A stretch of DNA of 22,167 nt from a virus: positions 5,845 through 28,011 of the IMG/VR virus record IMGVR_UViG_3300030419_005891, one strand, 5' to 3'. Under the pieces are notes generated by a model. The model searched no databases. It was not told where the DNA came from and saw only the letters and a list, made by a program, of their open reading frames with translations. Positions 7,372 through 13,768 of the stretch are shown here, in pieces (the first letter of the stretch is position 1; every line of letters begins with the position of its first letter). Both the position numbers and the translations under genes were made by a program.

Positions 7372-7847
7372 AGGTCATTTACCTCTGCAATCACTTCATT
7401 CATTCCTGTCTTTAAGTTATCAACGGAATCGGCGTTAGTTATCTTGGTATCTGCTGTAGCATCTCTTGCTGTTTGTTTTTTTACGACTACTGCGGCTTTT
7501 GCATCTGCATCACCTGCTTCATCAGCACGTTGGTATGCAATATCTAGTTCTTGAAACTTAGGAGTCCTTGCTTGTCTTACTTTATCCTTTGCTAGATCTT
7601 TAGCTTTAGCTAAATCAATTTCAACACTCTTGCCTTGTTCAGTTACCCAAGCGTTACGAAATGTCCTGTCACTTGGAACTGTGTCAATTTCAACAACATT
7701 CGCTGAGTCTCTGCAATTTTCAGGAACACATTTGATTAATACATCATCCAATGTATTTCCTTTTGCTAAAAAATTAGGGTCAGGAATAACAACTACTGCT
7801 CTCCCATTTTCCCCTTGATATACTATTCTTTTATCTTTATCAGCCAT
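7368..7847 (-). CDS. Fibre-associated accessory protein with DRTFRNAW motif
   Basis: 159 aa. The middle of the protein has the motif DRTFRNAWVTE at about 60-70, followed by a long charged helical region (about 75-130) with repeated Ala, Lys, Asp and Gln. This layout, a DRTFRNAW box then helix, is common in small proteins encoded beside tail fibres of marine phages and is often annotated as phage tail protein or fibre chaperone. The N-terminal 50 residues (RIVYQGENGRAVVVIPDP) look like a small separate beta domain. It sits between two fibre-like genes and overlaps both neighbours (TAATG-type at 7847; 4 bases at 7368-7371). The exact function is not known to me. Confidence 0.75.
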   Translation of the reverse strand: MADKDKRIVYQGENGRAVVVIPDPNFLAKGNTLDDVLIKCVPENCRDSANVVEIDTVPSDRTFRNAWVTEQGKSVEIDLAKAKDLAKDKVRQARTPKFQELDIAYQRADEAGDADAKAAVVVKKQTARDATADTKITNADSVDNLKTGMNEVIAEVNDL

Positions 7848-8245
7848 TATTGATCTCCAAAAGCCGCTACAGAAGTAAACTCATAATCAGTAAATGTACC
7901 TGAGTCGGTTTCTCTTGTATTGACATTAAGACTACCAGCAGCCAGACTATCTAAAGAAACATTAGCTCTTGAACTATTACAAACTGTTGCTAATGCAATA
8001 TAAGTAGCAGAGGCAAAATCTGTGTCTATTGTAAGTGTATATGTGCCAGTTCCAGTATCAGAAAATCCCGCGTTATTAAATGAGTCCTGAACAGCCGCTG
8101 TGCCGTTCCCTTTAAAATAACACCAATATTTTGCTCTACCTTTAACTAAATCCGCTGGTGTAGTTGCATTATTTCCTGAACCATCTTTAATGTTTGTAAC
8201 ATTTGCATCTGTAATTGTTAAATCTGTATTTGATATTGTACTCAT
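7847..8245 (-). CDS. Tail-fibre tip domain protein
   Basis: 132 aa. The central segment RAKYWCYFKGNGTAAVQDSF, followed by DTGTGTYTLTIDTDF and YIALATV, is a variant of the common C-terminal fibre domain pattern AKAWVNFNGTGTxxIxxSFNVSSITDxGTGDYTV. Here the domain stands nearly alone with only about 35 residues before it, rather than ending a long fibre. This suggests a stand-alone tip or head-fibre protein. It overlaps the next gene's start by one base and lies one base after the upstream gene's stop, so it is tightly coupled to the fibre-like gene at 8247-9026. Confidence 0.8.
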   Translation of the reverse strand: MSTISNTDLTITDANVTNIKDGSGNNATTPADLVKGRAKYWCYFKGNGTAAVQDSFNNAGFSDTGTGTYTLTIDTDFASATYIALATVCNSSRANVSLDSLAAGSLNVNTRETDSGTFTDYEFTSVAAFGDQ

Positions 8246-8246
8246 A

Positions 8247-9026
8247 TTATACCACCGTCCAAGTTTCGCCAGAACCTACTGTAGCTGTATGACCACTTGC
8301 AATTGTAAATGGTCCACCAGTTACTAAGTTCATGTTATTAGTTACAGTAAAATTACCAGCTGTTGTTACAGCATTTTCAACACCAACAACATTACCACCA
8401 GCGTCTTTTAGACCACCTGATGCCCCAACTACTGCTGTTCCATCAGCCTTTGTATAATTAACACACTGGACATCATTAGCACCAGTGCTAAAAAATTCTG
8501 CTACGTCCCCAGCTGCTGTAGTTATATTAGCTTCACCAGGTAAATCTAAATCAGTAGAGTTATGTGTAAGTTGTAATGCTCCATCAAACTGGCAAAAGAA
8601 ATGACGATTAGCTGCTACAGTAAAAGCACTAATAGTGGTTGTACCTGTAATATCAAAATAATCTCCATCTTCACCAATTGTAGGAGATGAAGAATCTACA
8701 TCTTCGCCTTTGTCCATTCCAATAAATTTACCATTAGGATCTAATGGACCACCTAATTGAGGTGTAGTATCATCTACTACATCTCCACTGGCTGCAGCAG
8801 CCCATTTTACCCCAGCATCTTCTGAGGAGTCAGCTGTTAAAACTTGGTTATTAGAACCTACATTAACTAGTTGTATTGTACTTCCATTAGACGCTAATAC
8901 ATCTCCCTTAGCATGAAGAGTCAATGTATCTGGTCCACCAAATATATCATATACTAGTGCGTCTATATCATTTAGCCAAGAAGCTACAATGATTGTTGAA
9001 TTATCAGTAAAATTTGTTGTTGCCAT
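8247..9026 (-). CDS. Tail-fibre / structural protein
   Basis: 259 aa, beta-rich and nearly devoid of Lys and Arg. The N-terminus has a WLNDIDALVYDIFGG segment, found at the head-proximal end of many podovirus fibre proteins. Next comes a repeated-fold segment with the fibre phrase GDVLASNGSTIQLVNVGSNN and then QVLTADSSEDAGVKWA (the QVLTADS..GVKWA phrase is frequent in phage fibres). A second domain about residues 125-195 contains TTISAFTVAANRHFFCQFDG. The C-terminal end (TVTNNMNLVTGGPFTIASGH) looks like a beta-helical tip. Probable attachment fibre; the exact particle location is not shown. Confidence 0.8.
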   Translation of the reverse strand: MATTNFTDNSTIIVASWLNDIDALVYDIFGGPDTLTLHAKGDVLASNGSTIQLVNVGSNNQVLTADSSEDAGVKWAAAASGDVVDDTTPQLGGPLDPNGKFIGMDKGEDVDSSSPTIGEDGDYFDITGTTTISAFTVAANRHFFCQFDGALQLTHNSTDLDLPGEANITTAAGDVAEFFSTGANDVQCVNYTKADGTAVVGASGGLKDAGGNVVGVENAVTTAGNFTVTNNMNLVTGGPFTIASGHTATVGSGETWTVV

Positions 9027-9027
9027 A

Positions 9028-9366
9028 TTATAATCCGCTCACTGGTGTTGGTGAAAAAGAAGTATCTCCTGCTCTAGCACATCCAGCTTCAGCTTGTCCA
9101 GCTCTAGCTGATCTGGTTCTGCAAACTGTTTGTCCTGCATTTGCATCATCATCGGGTCTTATAAATCCTTCAGGAGTTATTTTATCTTCAACTCCTCTAA
9201 TTAAATCTTGTGGGTGTCTAGATTCCCAATCGTGTTTACATACGACTGCTCCATCCCATCTCTCAAACATCTCTGAATCTCGATATACGAAATCACATAC
9301 ATCACATTTAACCCAATGATTTCCAGGTTGCCATCCAGGATTCCTAGTCTTTTTACCAAAACTCAT
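9028..9366 (-). CDS. Small zinc-binding-type protein of marine phages
   Basis: 112 aa. The N-terminal 55 residues carry Cys21-x2-Cys24 (CDVC) and Cys43 with His45 (VCKHDWESRHP), a spacing suited to one bound metal ion with His45 or His51 as the fourth ligand. The motifs NPGWQPGNHWVKCD and RWDGAVVC..DWE.RHPQD belong to a small protein family I have seen repeatedly in phage late regions, function unknown. The C-terminal part is Ala/Gly-rich (SARAGQAEAGCARAGDTS). It lies between a small structural gene and a fibre gene. Metal binding is inferred from the cysteines, not shown. Confidence 0.75.
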   Translation of the reverse strand: MSFGKKTRNPGWQPGNHWVKCDVCDFVYRDSEMFERWDGAVVCKHDWESRHPQDLIRGVEDKITPEGFIRPDDDANAGQTVCRTRSARAGQAEAGCARAGDTSFSPTPVSGL

Positions 9367-9372
9367 TTATTA

Positions 9373-9666
9373 TTATCTAAACCAAACTATGTAGTTTGCG
9401 CCTGAACCCGTTATATCACAAGATAATCCATTATCAGCACGAACACCACCATCAGGTAATGTAAAAGTAGCTGAGTCATTTGTTCCAGTTACAACCGCTT
9501 TAAATAATTTATCTCCCGAGGTTCCTGAGGAATCGTCTGTTATAACTAAGGTTGCGTCAGCAGATCCATTAGTTATTATTTGTACTCCAGCAAGAATACT
9601 TGTTACTCCAGAATGTAATACTGCATCAGCAGATAGCAATCCCGAAGATTTATTAGTTGGTGCCAT
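9373..9666 (-). CDS. Small beta-rich virion protein
   Basis: 97 aa, no Cys-rich or membrane features, rich in Ser, Gly, Asp, Thr and Ala. It contains LLSADAVLHSGVTSILAGVQ at the N-terminus and ends with NGLSCDITGSGANYIVWFR. The pattern (a short domain with a final aromatic strand) matches small virion proteins found in many tailed phages between capsid and tail genes. It is the first gene after the hairpin terminator at 9686-9710, with GGAGATACGTA upstream of its ATG. Probably a structural or decoration component; not assigned more precisely. Confidence 0.7.
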   Translation of the reverse strand: MAPTNKSSGLLSADAVLHSGVTSILAGVQIITNGSADATLVITDDSSGTSGDKLFKAVVTGTNDSATFTLPDGGVRADNGLSCDITGSGANYIVWFR

Positions 9667-9685
9667 TACGTATCTCCATTAATTT

Positions 9686-9710
9686 AAAAATGAGGGACTT
9701 TCGCCCCTCA
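9686..9710 (-). terminator. Intrinsic terminator after the capsid/decoration genes
   Basis: On the minus strand, TGAGGG, an 8-base loop (GCGAAAGT) and CCCTCA form a 6-bp GC-rich stem (9691-9710), followed by TTTTTAAATT (9681-9690). It sits 14 bases after the stop of the gene at 9725-10171 and before the next start at 9666. That is the classic site for partial termination, separating abundantly made capsid and decoration proteins from the tail genes. Confidence 0.75.
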
Positions 9711-9724
9711 ATATTTTACTGATA

Positions 9725-10171
9725 TTAACCAGCAGGTGTTACAGAACTTGCGTTCAAAAAGTTTCCAAAAGTGTATGTTTTGTTACCATCTGACCAAAAT
9801 TCTATCCAATCACCTATATTTTCAGTACCATCTTCAAGTGTAATAGTATCTGCAGCATCTACGTCTTGTACTCCTGCATTTTCTATAACACACCCTTCAA
9901 AGGTATCTGCTGTTCCTGCTGTAAAAACAAAATCAGTGCTAAACGCAGCACCAATTACGAATTTACAACGCCATCCTTTAGTTGGTGCTGGAAGTGTAAT
10001 ACCTACTCCAGTACCTCCGTCAAGAATGTAAGTCATGCCGTTAGATTCATCTGCGGTTAAAGTCTTAGCTGCACTTATTCCACCTACATCGGTAGAAAGT
10101 AACATAGACTTTGTTCCTAATTTAATAGGACCACTAAAATGAGTACCAACAGGATAATTTTTTACTGCCAT
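9725..10171 (-). CDS. Small structural protein following the capsid, decoration/head-fibre candidate
   Basis: 148 aa, beta-rich, without signal or membrane segment. Typical phrases are AAKTLTADESNGMTYILDGG, the strand GITLPAP, and GWRCKFVIGAAFSTDFVFT, a pattern shared by many small marine-phage virion proteins that follow the major capsid gene. It has one of the strongest ribosome binding sites in the window (AGGAGG, 10180-10185). It is isolated by a hairpin on each side, suggesting high expression. A capsid decoration protein or short head fibre is the likeliest role; this is inference from position and composition. Confidence 0.75.
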   Translation of the reverse strand: MAVKNYPVGTHFSGPIKLGTKSMLLSTDVGGISAAKTLTADESNGMTYILDGGTGVGITLPAPTKGWRCKFVIGAAFSTDFVFTAGTADTFEGCVIENAGVQDVDAADTITLEDGTENIGDWIEFWSDGNKTYTFGNFLNASSVTPAG

Positions 10172-10198
10172 TAGGTTTTCCTCCTATTGTGGGTCAAC

Positions 10199-10220
10199 TC
10201 CCCTCCAGTTAAGGAGGGGA
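10199..10220 (-). terminator. Strong hairpin between capsid gene and next gene (no U-tract)
   Basis: TCCCCTCC and GGAGGGGA pair perfectly over 8 bp with a 6-base loop. The hairpin sits 20 bases after the capsid stop. Neither strand has a run of T after it, so it is not a standard intrinsic terminator. It may protect or process the capsid mRNA 3' end, or slow polymerase. Labelled terminator with low confidence. Confidence 0.4.
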
Positions 10221-10240
10221 TATATAGACCTAATTAGTTG

Positions 10241-11152
10241 TTAGGCACCTGGTGAGCCGTAAACGCCTCTTGGGTCCGTCCAACCAAATGAATAACGCTC
10301 AACTGCTTTGAACTTAGCATTTTCAGTGTCGAAATCATTATCAATTGCGAATTGTAATGGACGACGTTGGAAATGTTTCATTCCATCAGCAACATCTGTG
10401 CGTATGAACCAAGCATCGGTATCATTGAAATAATGATTAACGTTTACACCGCCTGGGAATTTACCCATGCTGTATAGTGCGTTAATATCATTGTCAGCAG
10501 TACCAACACGATGTGGTGTCTCCATAATACGATGAGCCTCATAAGTAAGGTCCACAGGTATATTTAGAGTTACAGGATGAACTGAGATTTTTAAACCTCG
10601 GTCATCTGTATATTTACCAATATCGATACATGCTTGTTCTAACGCTGCTTCTGATAAATCAGCTGCGGTCGTTAGTTCGTTTGCCCATGTTCCACCAGCC
10701 ACGTTAACGTGAGCAGTAGAGCATAGTTCTAGTCCGTCACCGCCAGTAAACGAGCTGTTGAAAGCTCGATTATATACGTTAGCAGCAACATTTTCTTTAG
10801 TTTGTCTCATTGAGTAAGCCAAACCTTTGGCACGTTTTTGTGCAACAACGCTATAAAGGTCATCTTCGACCATTTCGCGAGTTACAATAAAACCGTTTGC
10901 GTACACAACGTGAGTGTATCTTGTTAAAAAGCCTTGACGCTCTTCATCATAAGATATTGCAGTACCTTCTGGTTTAGCAGAAGCTAGACCAAAAGATGTA
11001 ATGCCCATGTCTTCTTCGTAGTTCTTATTTGAATTAAAAGAATCGAATAAGGCACTCCACTCAACTGTGTGCTCATTGTATGATTTTCCATACCACGAAT
11101 TAACGCCAGGCCAAAGGGCTTTCGCAAAAGAGCCAGTTGTAATTGTAGCCAT
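10241..11152 (-). CDS. Major capsid protein (HK97-like fold)
   Basis: 303 aa. It forms the icosahedral head lattice. The N-terminus TGSFAKALWPGVNSWYGKSY is followed by EWSALFD and NYEEDMGITSFG. Next come the E-loop-like TAISYDEERQGFLTRYTHVVYANGF and the long helix region TKENVAANVYNRAFNSSFTG, all in the order seen in capsid proteins of this size class. The C-terminal third has PVDLTYEAHRIMET and the P-domain-like FAIDNDFDTENAKFKAVERY. It lacks an extra N-terminal delta domain, in keeping with the separate scaffold gene upstream. AGGAGA precedes the ATG. It is followed by a hairpin, as in other phages where the capsid gene is the most expressed late gene. Confidence 0.9.
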   Translation of the reverse strand: MATITTGSFAKALWPGVNSWYGKSYNEHTVEWSALFDSFNSNKNYEEDMGITSFGLASAKPEGTAISYDEERQGFLTRYTHVVYANGFIVTREMVEDDLYSVVAQKRAKGLAYSMRQTKENVAANVYNRAFNSSFTGGDGLELCSTAHVNVAGGTWANELTTAADLSEAALEQACIDIGKYTDDRGLKISVHPVTLNIPVDLTYEAHRIMETPHRVGTADNDINALYSMGKFPGGVNVNHYFNDTDAWFIRTDVADGMKHFQRRPLQFAIDNDFDTENAKFKAVERYSFGWTDPRGVYGSPGA

Positions 11153-11170
11153 TTGTTATTTCTCCTTAAA

Positions 11171-11743
11171 TTATATGCCTGCCGTTCCAGTATGACCTTT
11201 ATAAAGATGATTGTTAATCATAACAATACATTTCATATTAGCCGATGCTGTATCGTTGTCAGAGACATCAGTAAAACCAAGTAGCTTTAAAGGTAAAGCT
11301 GCTGTGACATCTCCTGATGAACCATCTAATTCCATATTGGAAACTCCAGTACTAGTACTTCCAGATGCAACAACTATATCAAAGTTCTGACCTACATCTG
11401 CTGCTACTGGGGTGCCATCGTCAGATTGACATTCCAATATAACATTAGGATCAGTATTAATATAAACACCTAAAGTAGTAGATGCTGCGTGATGCAAAGC
11501 AGCAGGGCTATCTGGGTCAACTTCCCAACCCACAACAACCCCAAGAATAGCATCACTAGCTTCCGCTCTAGCACATGCTTGATAGGCACCATCGCCATCA
11601 GCACGACCAGTAGCATCGTCTTCTACTAAGTCTCCAAGGAATAAGGCCTCATTTGAGATCATTTTTTGCACCTGTCCAGTCATAGAACCACCAGATAAAG
11701 ATCCGATAGGTCTAAAACCATTAGGGCGATCTACATTTGCCAT
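11171..11743 (-). CDS. Head decoration-like structural protein upstream of capsid
   Basis: 190 aa, acidic. It starts MANVDRPNGFRPIGSLSGG, a lead found in a small structural protein encoded directly before the capsid gene in many marine phages. It then has a beta-rich body with LFLGDLVEDDATGRA and ILGVVVGWEVDP, ending in KCIVMINNHLYKG. There are no membrane segments. It has an AAGGAG site 9 bases before the ATG and lies 18 bases upstream of the capsid gene. A capsid-stabilising or decoration role is likely from position and composition. I have no structural proof. Confidence 0.8.
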   Translation of the reverse strand: MANVDRPNGFRPIGSLSGGSMTGQVQKMISNEALFLGDLVEDDATGRADGDGAYQACARAEASDAILGVVVGWEVDPDSPAALHHAASTTLGVYINTDPNVILECQSDDGTPVAADVGQNFDIVVASGSTSTGVSNMELDGSSGDVTAALPLKLLGFTDVSDNDTASANMKCIVMINNHLYKGHTGTAGI

Positions 11744-11794
11744 AATAATTTACTCCTTAAAATTAAAGTTATGCGCTTCCCTGTGCAAAAGTCA

Positions 11795-12217
11795 TTATCT
11801 AGATTTATGATCTAAATCTAAGTTTCCGTAATGACCTTCTTTACTAGTCTGCGCGTATAGTTCTTCCTCTATGGAGTCGATCTTTGCTTGTTTAGCAGCT
11901 TGATCTTCTTCATAGTATTTACGGTCAATAGCCATCAGGTACAACATCTCTCCATTCGAATTACCGACTTTGCAGACAACGCTTCCCGTTGCTTTTGATC
12001 CGTCAACTTTTCTATCCCCCACAGTTAAACCTTTATCAGTTATAAATTGATAACCAGCACTCTGAAACACTTGACAACGATTTTTAGTATCTAAGACCCA
12101 CCTAGCCACTAAGTGATCAGGTACATCTTCAACATTTAAAATTTGTCTGGCCTGTGCCATAGGTATTCGCTTTGGGCGATCTAGATTTTTTTCTATTTTG
12201 CTTGTTTTAGTAGTCAT
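11795..12217 (-). CDS. Conserved phage protein of head-gene cluster, unknown function
   Basis: 140 aa. Motifs include RPKRIPMAQARQILNVED at about 14-31, then HLVARWVLDTKNRCQVFQ, GYQFITDKG, and KYYEEDQAAKQAKIDSIEEE near the C-terminus. This combination is common between scaffold and capsid genes of marine phages, where function is usually not given. The first two thirds look like a small alpha/beta domain; the last third is a charged helix. It begins 2 bases before the scaffold stop codon's end, with AGGAG in the scaffold's last codons. I infer a head-assembly link from position only. Confidence 0.75.
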   Translation of the reverse strand: MTTKTSKIEKNLDRPKRIPMAQARQILNVEDVPDHLVARWVLDTKNRCQVFQSAGYQFITDKGLTVGDRKVDGSKATGSVVCKVGNSNGEMLYLMAIDRKYYEEDQAAKQAKIDSIEEELYAQTSKEGHYGNLDLDHKSR

Positions 12218-12219
12218 TT

Positions 12220-13146
12220 CTATATTTCTCCTATTCTTTCAAGCTCAGCTACGTATTCATCTATAGAGTCGACAGCTCCAGCATCGACAAACGATTGTCC
12301 AATCTGAGCATACATATCTCGCGAGTTCGCGGGAAGATCGTCCAATGTTTTCTTCTTTTGTGCCCCATTCGGGCCAGGCTTTGTGGTTCGTTTCGTAGAA
12401 GCAACAGGTGATGCGCTCGGCACCTGTCCCCCAAATTGCTGAGGATAACGAATTTTTATTTCCTTATCTGTATATTCTAATACATCATCAATTGTAGCAT
12501 TAGGGTTTCCTGCACGGAAACCAACTGCAAGTGAATCAGCATATTGACGCATATCGGAGTTAGTACGATACCACGAATTATTATCTATATATTCAGCTAT
12601 TTTATCTGAAGTATATTTTTCTTCAGTTTGTCCCGTAACATTAGGAACAGACATTGCTGGTTGAGATCTAATTCTATCCATCTCACTATCTATGTCAGCT
12701 ACTCTTTTAAATTCTCCTTCCTCCATAGCATTGTATTTTTGGTCGGAAAGTTCTTTTAATACTCTCTGTCTTTCATCTTCTCTAGTACTAGCTTGTATAC
12801 TAGCCATTTTTTCTACCATAGCATTTAGTTTATCTATTTGCTTTCTTTGAGTACCCATAGTTTTGAAATACTCTCCTCTTTCTAAAAAGACTTGTGCATC
12901 TCTCCACTGAGTAGGATCTCCATCCCATTCTTCTTGAGGAACCCATCCTTGCGCACGAGCTGCCTCATCTATAGGATCTTTTTCTTCTACTTTTACTTCT
13001 GCTTCAGGTTCACTTTGAGCTACTTCTTCAACAGGTTCTTTAGTAGAAACTTCTTTTGTTTCAACCTTATTTTGCTCTGCGGTTAATTCTTCTTTAGCCG
13101 AAGGCGTAGGTTTAGTATCATCATATTGTGCTATAAAATCATTCAT
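12220..13146 (-). CDS. Scaffold protein for procapsid assembly
   Basis: 308 aa, charged and mostly helical. It is acidic and disordered at the N-terminus (about 15-60, Glu/Lys/Pro-rich). A segment near 65-100 follows (ARAQGWVPQEEWDGDPTQWR), a signature of phage scaffold proteins in this gene position. A long coiled-coil follows (about 100-165, EKMASIQASTREDERQRVL), then NNSWYRTNSDMRQYA near 190 and a small helical C-terminal domain that usually binds the capsid. It lies between GroES and the head genes, with AAGGAG at 13155-13160 inside the GroES gene end and an 8-base overlap. Scaffold is released or degraded as heads mature. Confidence 0.85.
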   Translation of the reverse strand: MNDFIAQYDDTKPTPSAKEELTAEQNKVETKEVSTKEPVEEVAQSEPEAEVKVEEKDPIDEAARAQGWVPQEEWDGDPTQWRDAQVFLERGEYFKTMGTQRKQIDKLNAMVEKMASIQASTREDERQRVLKELSDQKYNAMEEGEFKRVADIDSEMDRIRSQPAMSVPNVTGQTEEKYTSDKIAEYIDNNSWYRTNSDMRQYADSLAVGFRAGNPNATIDDVLEYTDKEIKIRYPQQFGGQVPSASPVASTKRTTKPGPNGAQKKKTLDDLPANSRDMYAQIGQSFVDAGAVDSIDEYVAELERIGEI

Positions 13147-13486
13147 TTTCTTTTTGCTCCTTATCTACCATCTTACAAAGCACATCTCCATCATCTAAAA
13201 TAACAAACTCTTCTTTAGTTTCGGGATCTTGTATTAACTTTCCTCCGTATCTTGAATAAAGAATCCTATCTCCAACTTCTACCCAAGGCTCTTTATTTTC
13301 TGAGTTTTTGTTATAATCTATCCAAGCTAAAGGACCAATATCTACAACTTCTCCTACAGACATAGTTGCTTTATACAACTTTTCATCTACAGCAATAGCT
13401 ATTTTAATATCTGTTCCTTTTACTTCGTGAGATGTTTCTACTTCGTCAGGCTTTATTAATAATCTATATCCTAAGGCCTTAAGCAT
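13139..13486 (-). CDS. groES: Phage-encoded GroES-like co-chaperonin
   Basis: 115 aa from an ATG at 13486. The frame is open further to 13528, giving a Lys-rich 14-residue extension, but cpn10 proteins begin MLKxLGYRLLIKPDEV as this one does. The 13486 ATG also overlaps the upstream stop by only 8 bases, so I prefer it. The fold pattern is clear: the N-terminal strand LGYRLLIKPDEVE; the mobile-loop region with an IAIA hydrophobic patch (residues about 27-36); then GEVVDIGPLAW, WVEVGDRILYSRYGG, and FVILDDGDVLCKM. It would cap host GroEL to help fold the phage capsid protein, as T4 gp31 does. It is encoded just before scaffold and capsid. Confidence 0.85.
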   Translation of the reverse strand: MLKALGYRLLIKPDEVETSHEVKGTDIKIAIAVDEKLYKATMSVGEVVDIGPLAWIDYNKNSENKEPWVEVGDRILYSRYGGKLIQDPETKEEFVILDDGDVLCKMVDKEQKENE

Positions 13487-13748
13487 CTTTGTAGCTCTCG
13501 TTTGCTTCTTCTTTGTCTTCTTCTTCATTATTTGAAGGAATTCCTTCTTCTACTAACTCTATTACAGCATCTATAAGTTTACATCTTCCAATTATCTCTA
13601 CGTGAGACATGGCTGTGGAATCTATTGTTTCTCCACAAAATCCACCCTTAGAAAATAATTCTTGTAATTCAACTTTTGCTCTTTTTAAATAGTTTATTAA
13701 CTCTTGTGTATAAACCATATTTTTCCAAGCGTATCTATCTCCGCTCAT
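13479..13748 (-). CDS. Small helical hypothetical protein between portal and GroES
   Basis: 89 aa. It starts with the GAGGAG-preceded ATG at 13748; a second in-frame start (MVYTQELINYL) lies ten codons later. The body is helical: MVYTQELINYLKRAKVELQ, then FCGETIDSTAMSHVEIIGR and IDAVIELVEEGIP. The final 17 residues are highly acidic (NNEEEDKEEANES). Similar small proteins are often encoded beside portal genes of marine phages, but the function is unknown to me. Its stop overlaps the GroES start by 8 bases, suggesting coupled translation. Confidence 0.75.
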   Translation of the reverse strand: MSGDRYAWKNMVYTQELINYLKRAKVELQELFSKGGFCGETIDSTAMSHVEIIGRCKLIDAVIELVEEGIPSNNEEEDKEEANESYKDA

Positions 13749-13768
13749 TTCTTCTCTCCTCTATTAGG

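Noticed and set aside
11769-11795. Eight-residue reading frame (MTFAQGSA) overlapping the stop of the 140-aa gene
   Set aside because: Its first residues resemble the start of some phage structural proteins, but it is too short to support. It may be a remnant or chance.
13487-13528. Lys-rich N-terminal extension of the GroES-like protein
   Set aside because: cpn10 proteins start at the later Met, and the extension overlaps the upstream gene by about 50 bases without a better ribosome binding site.
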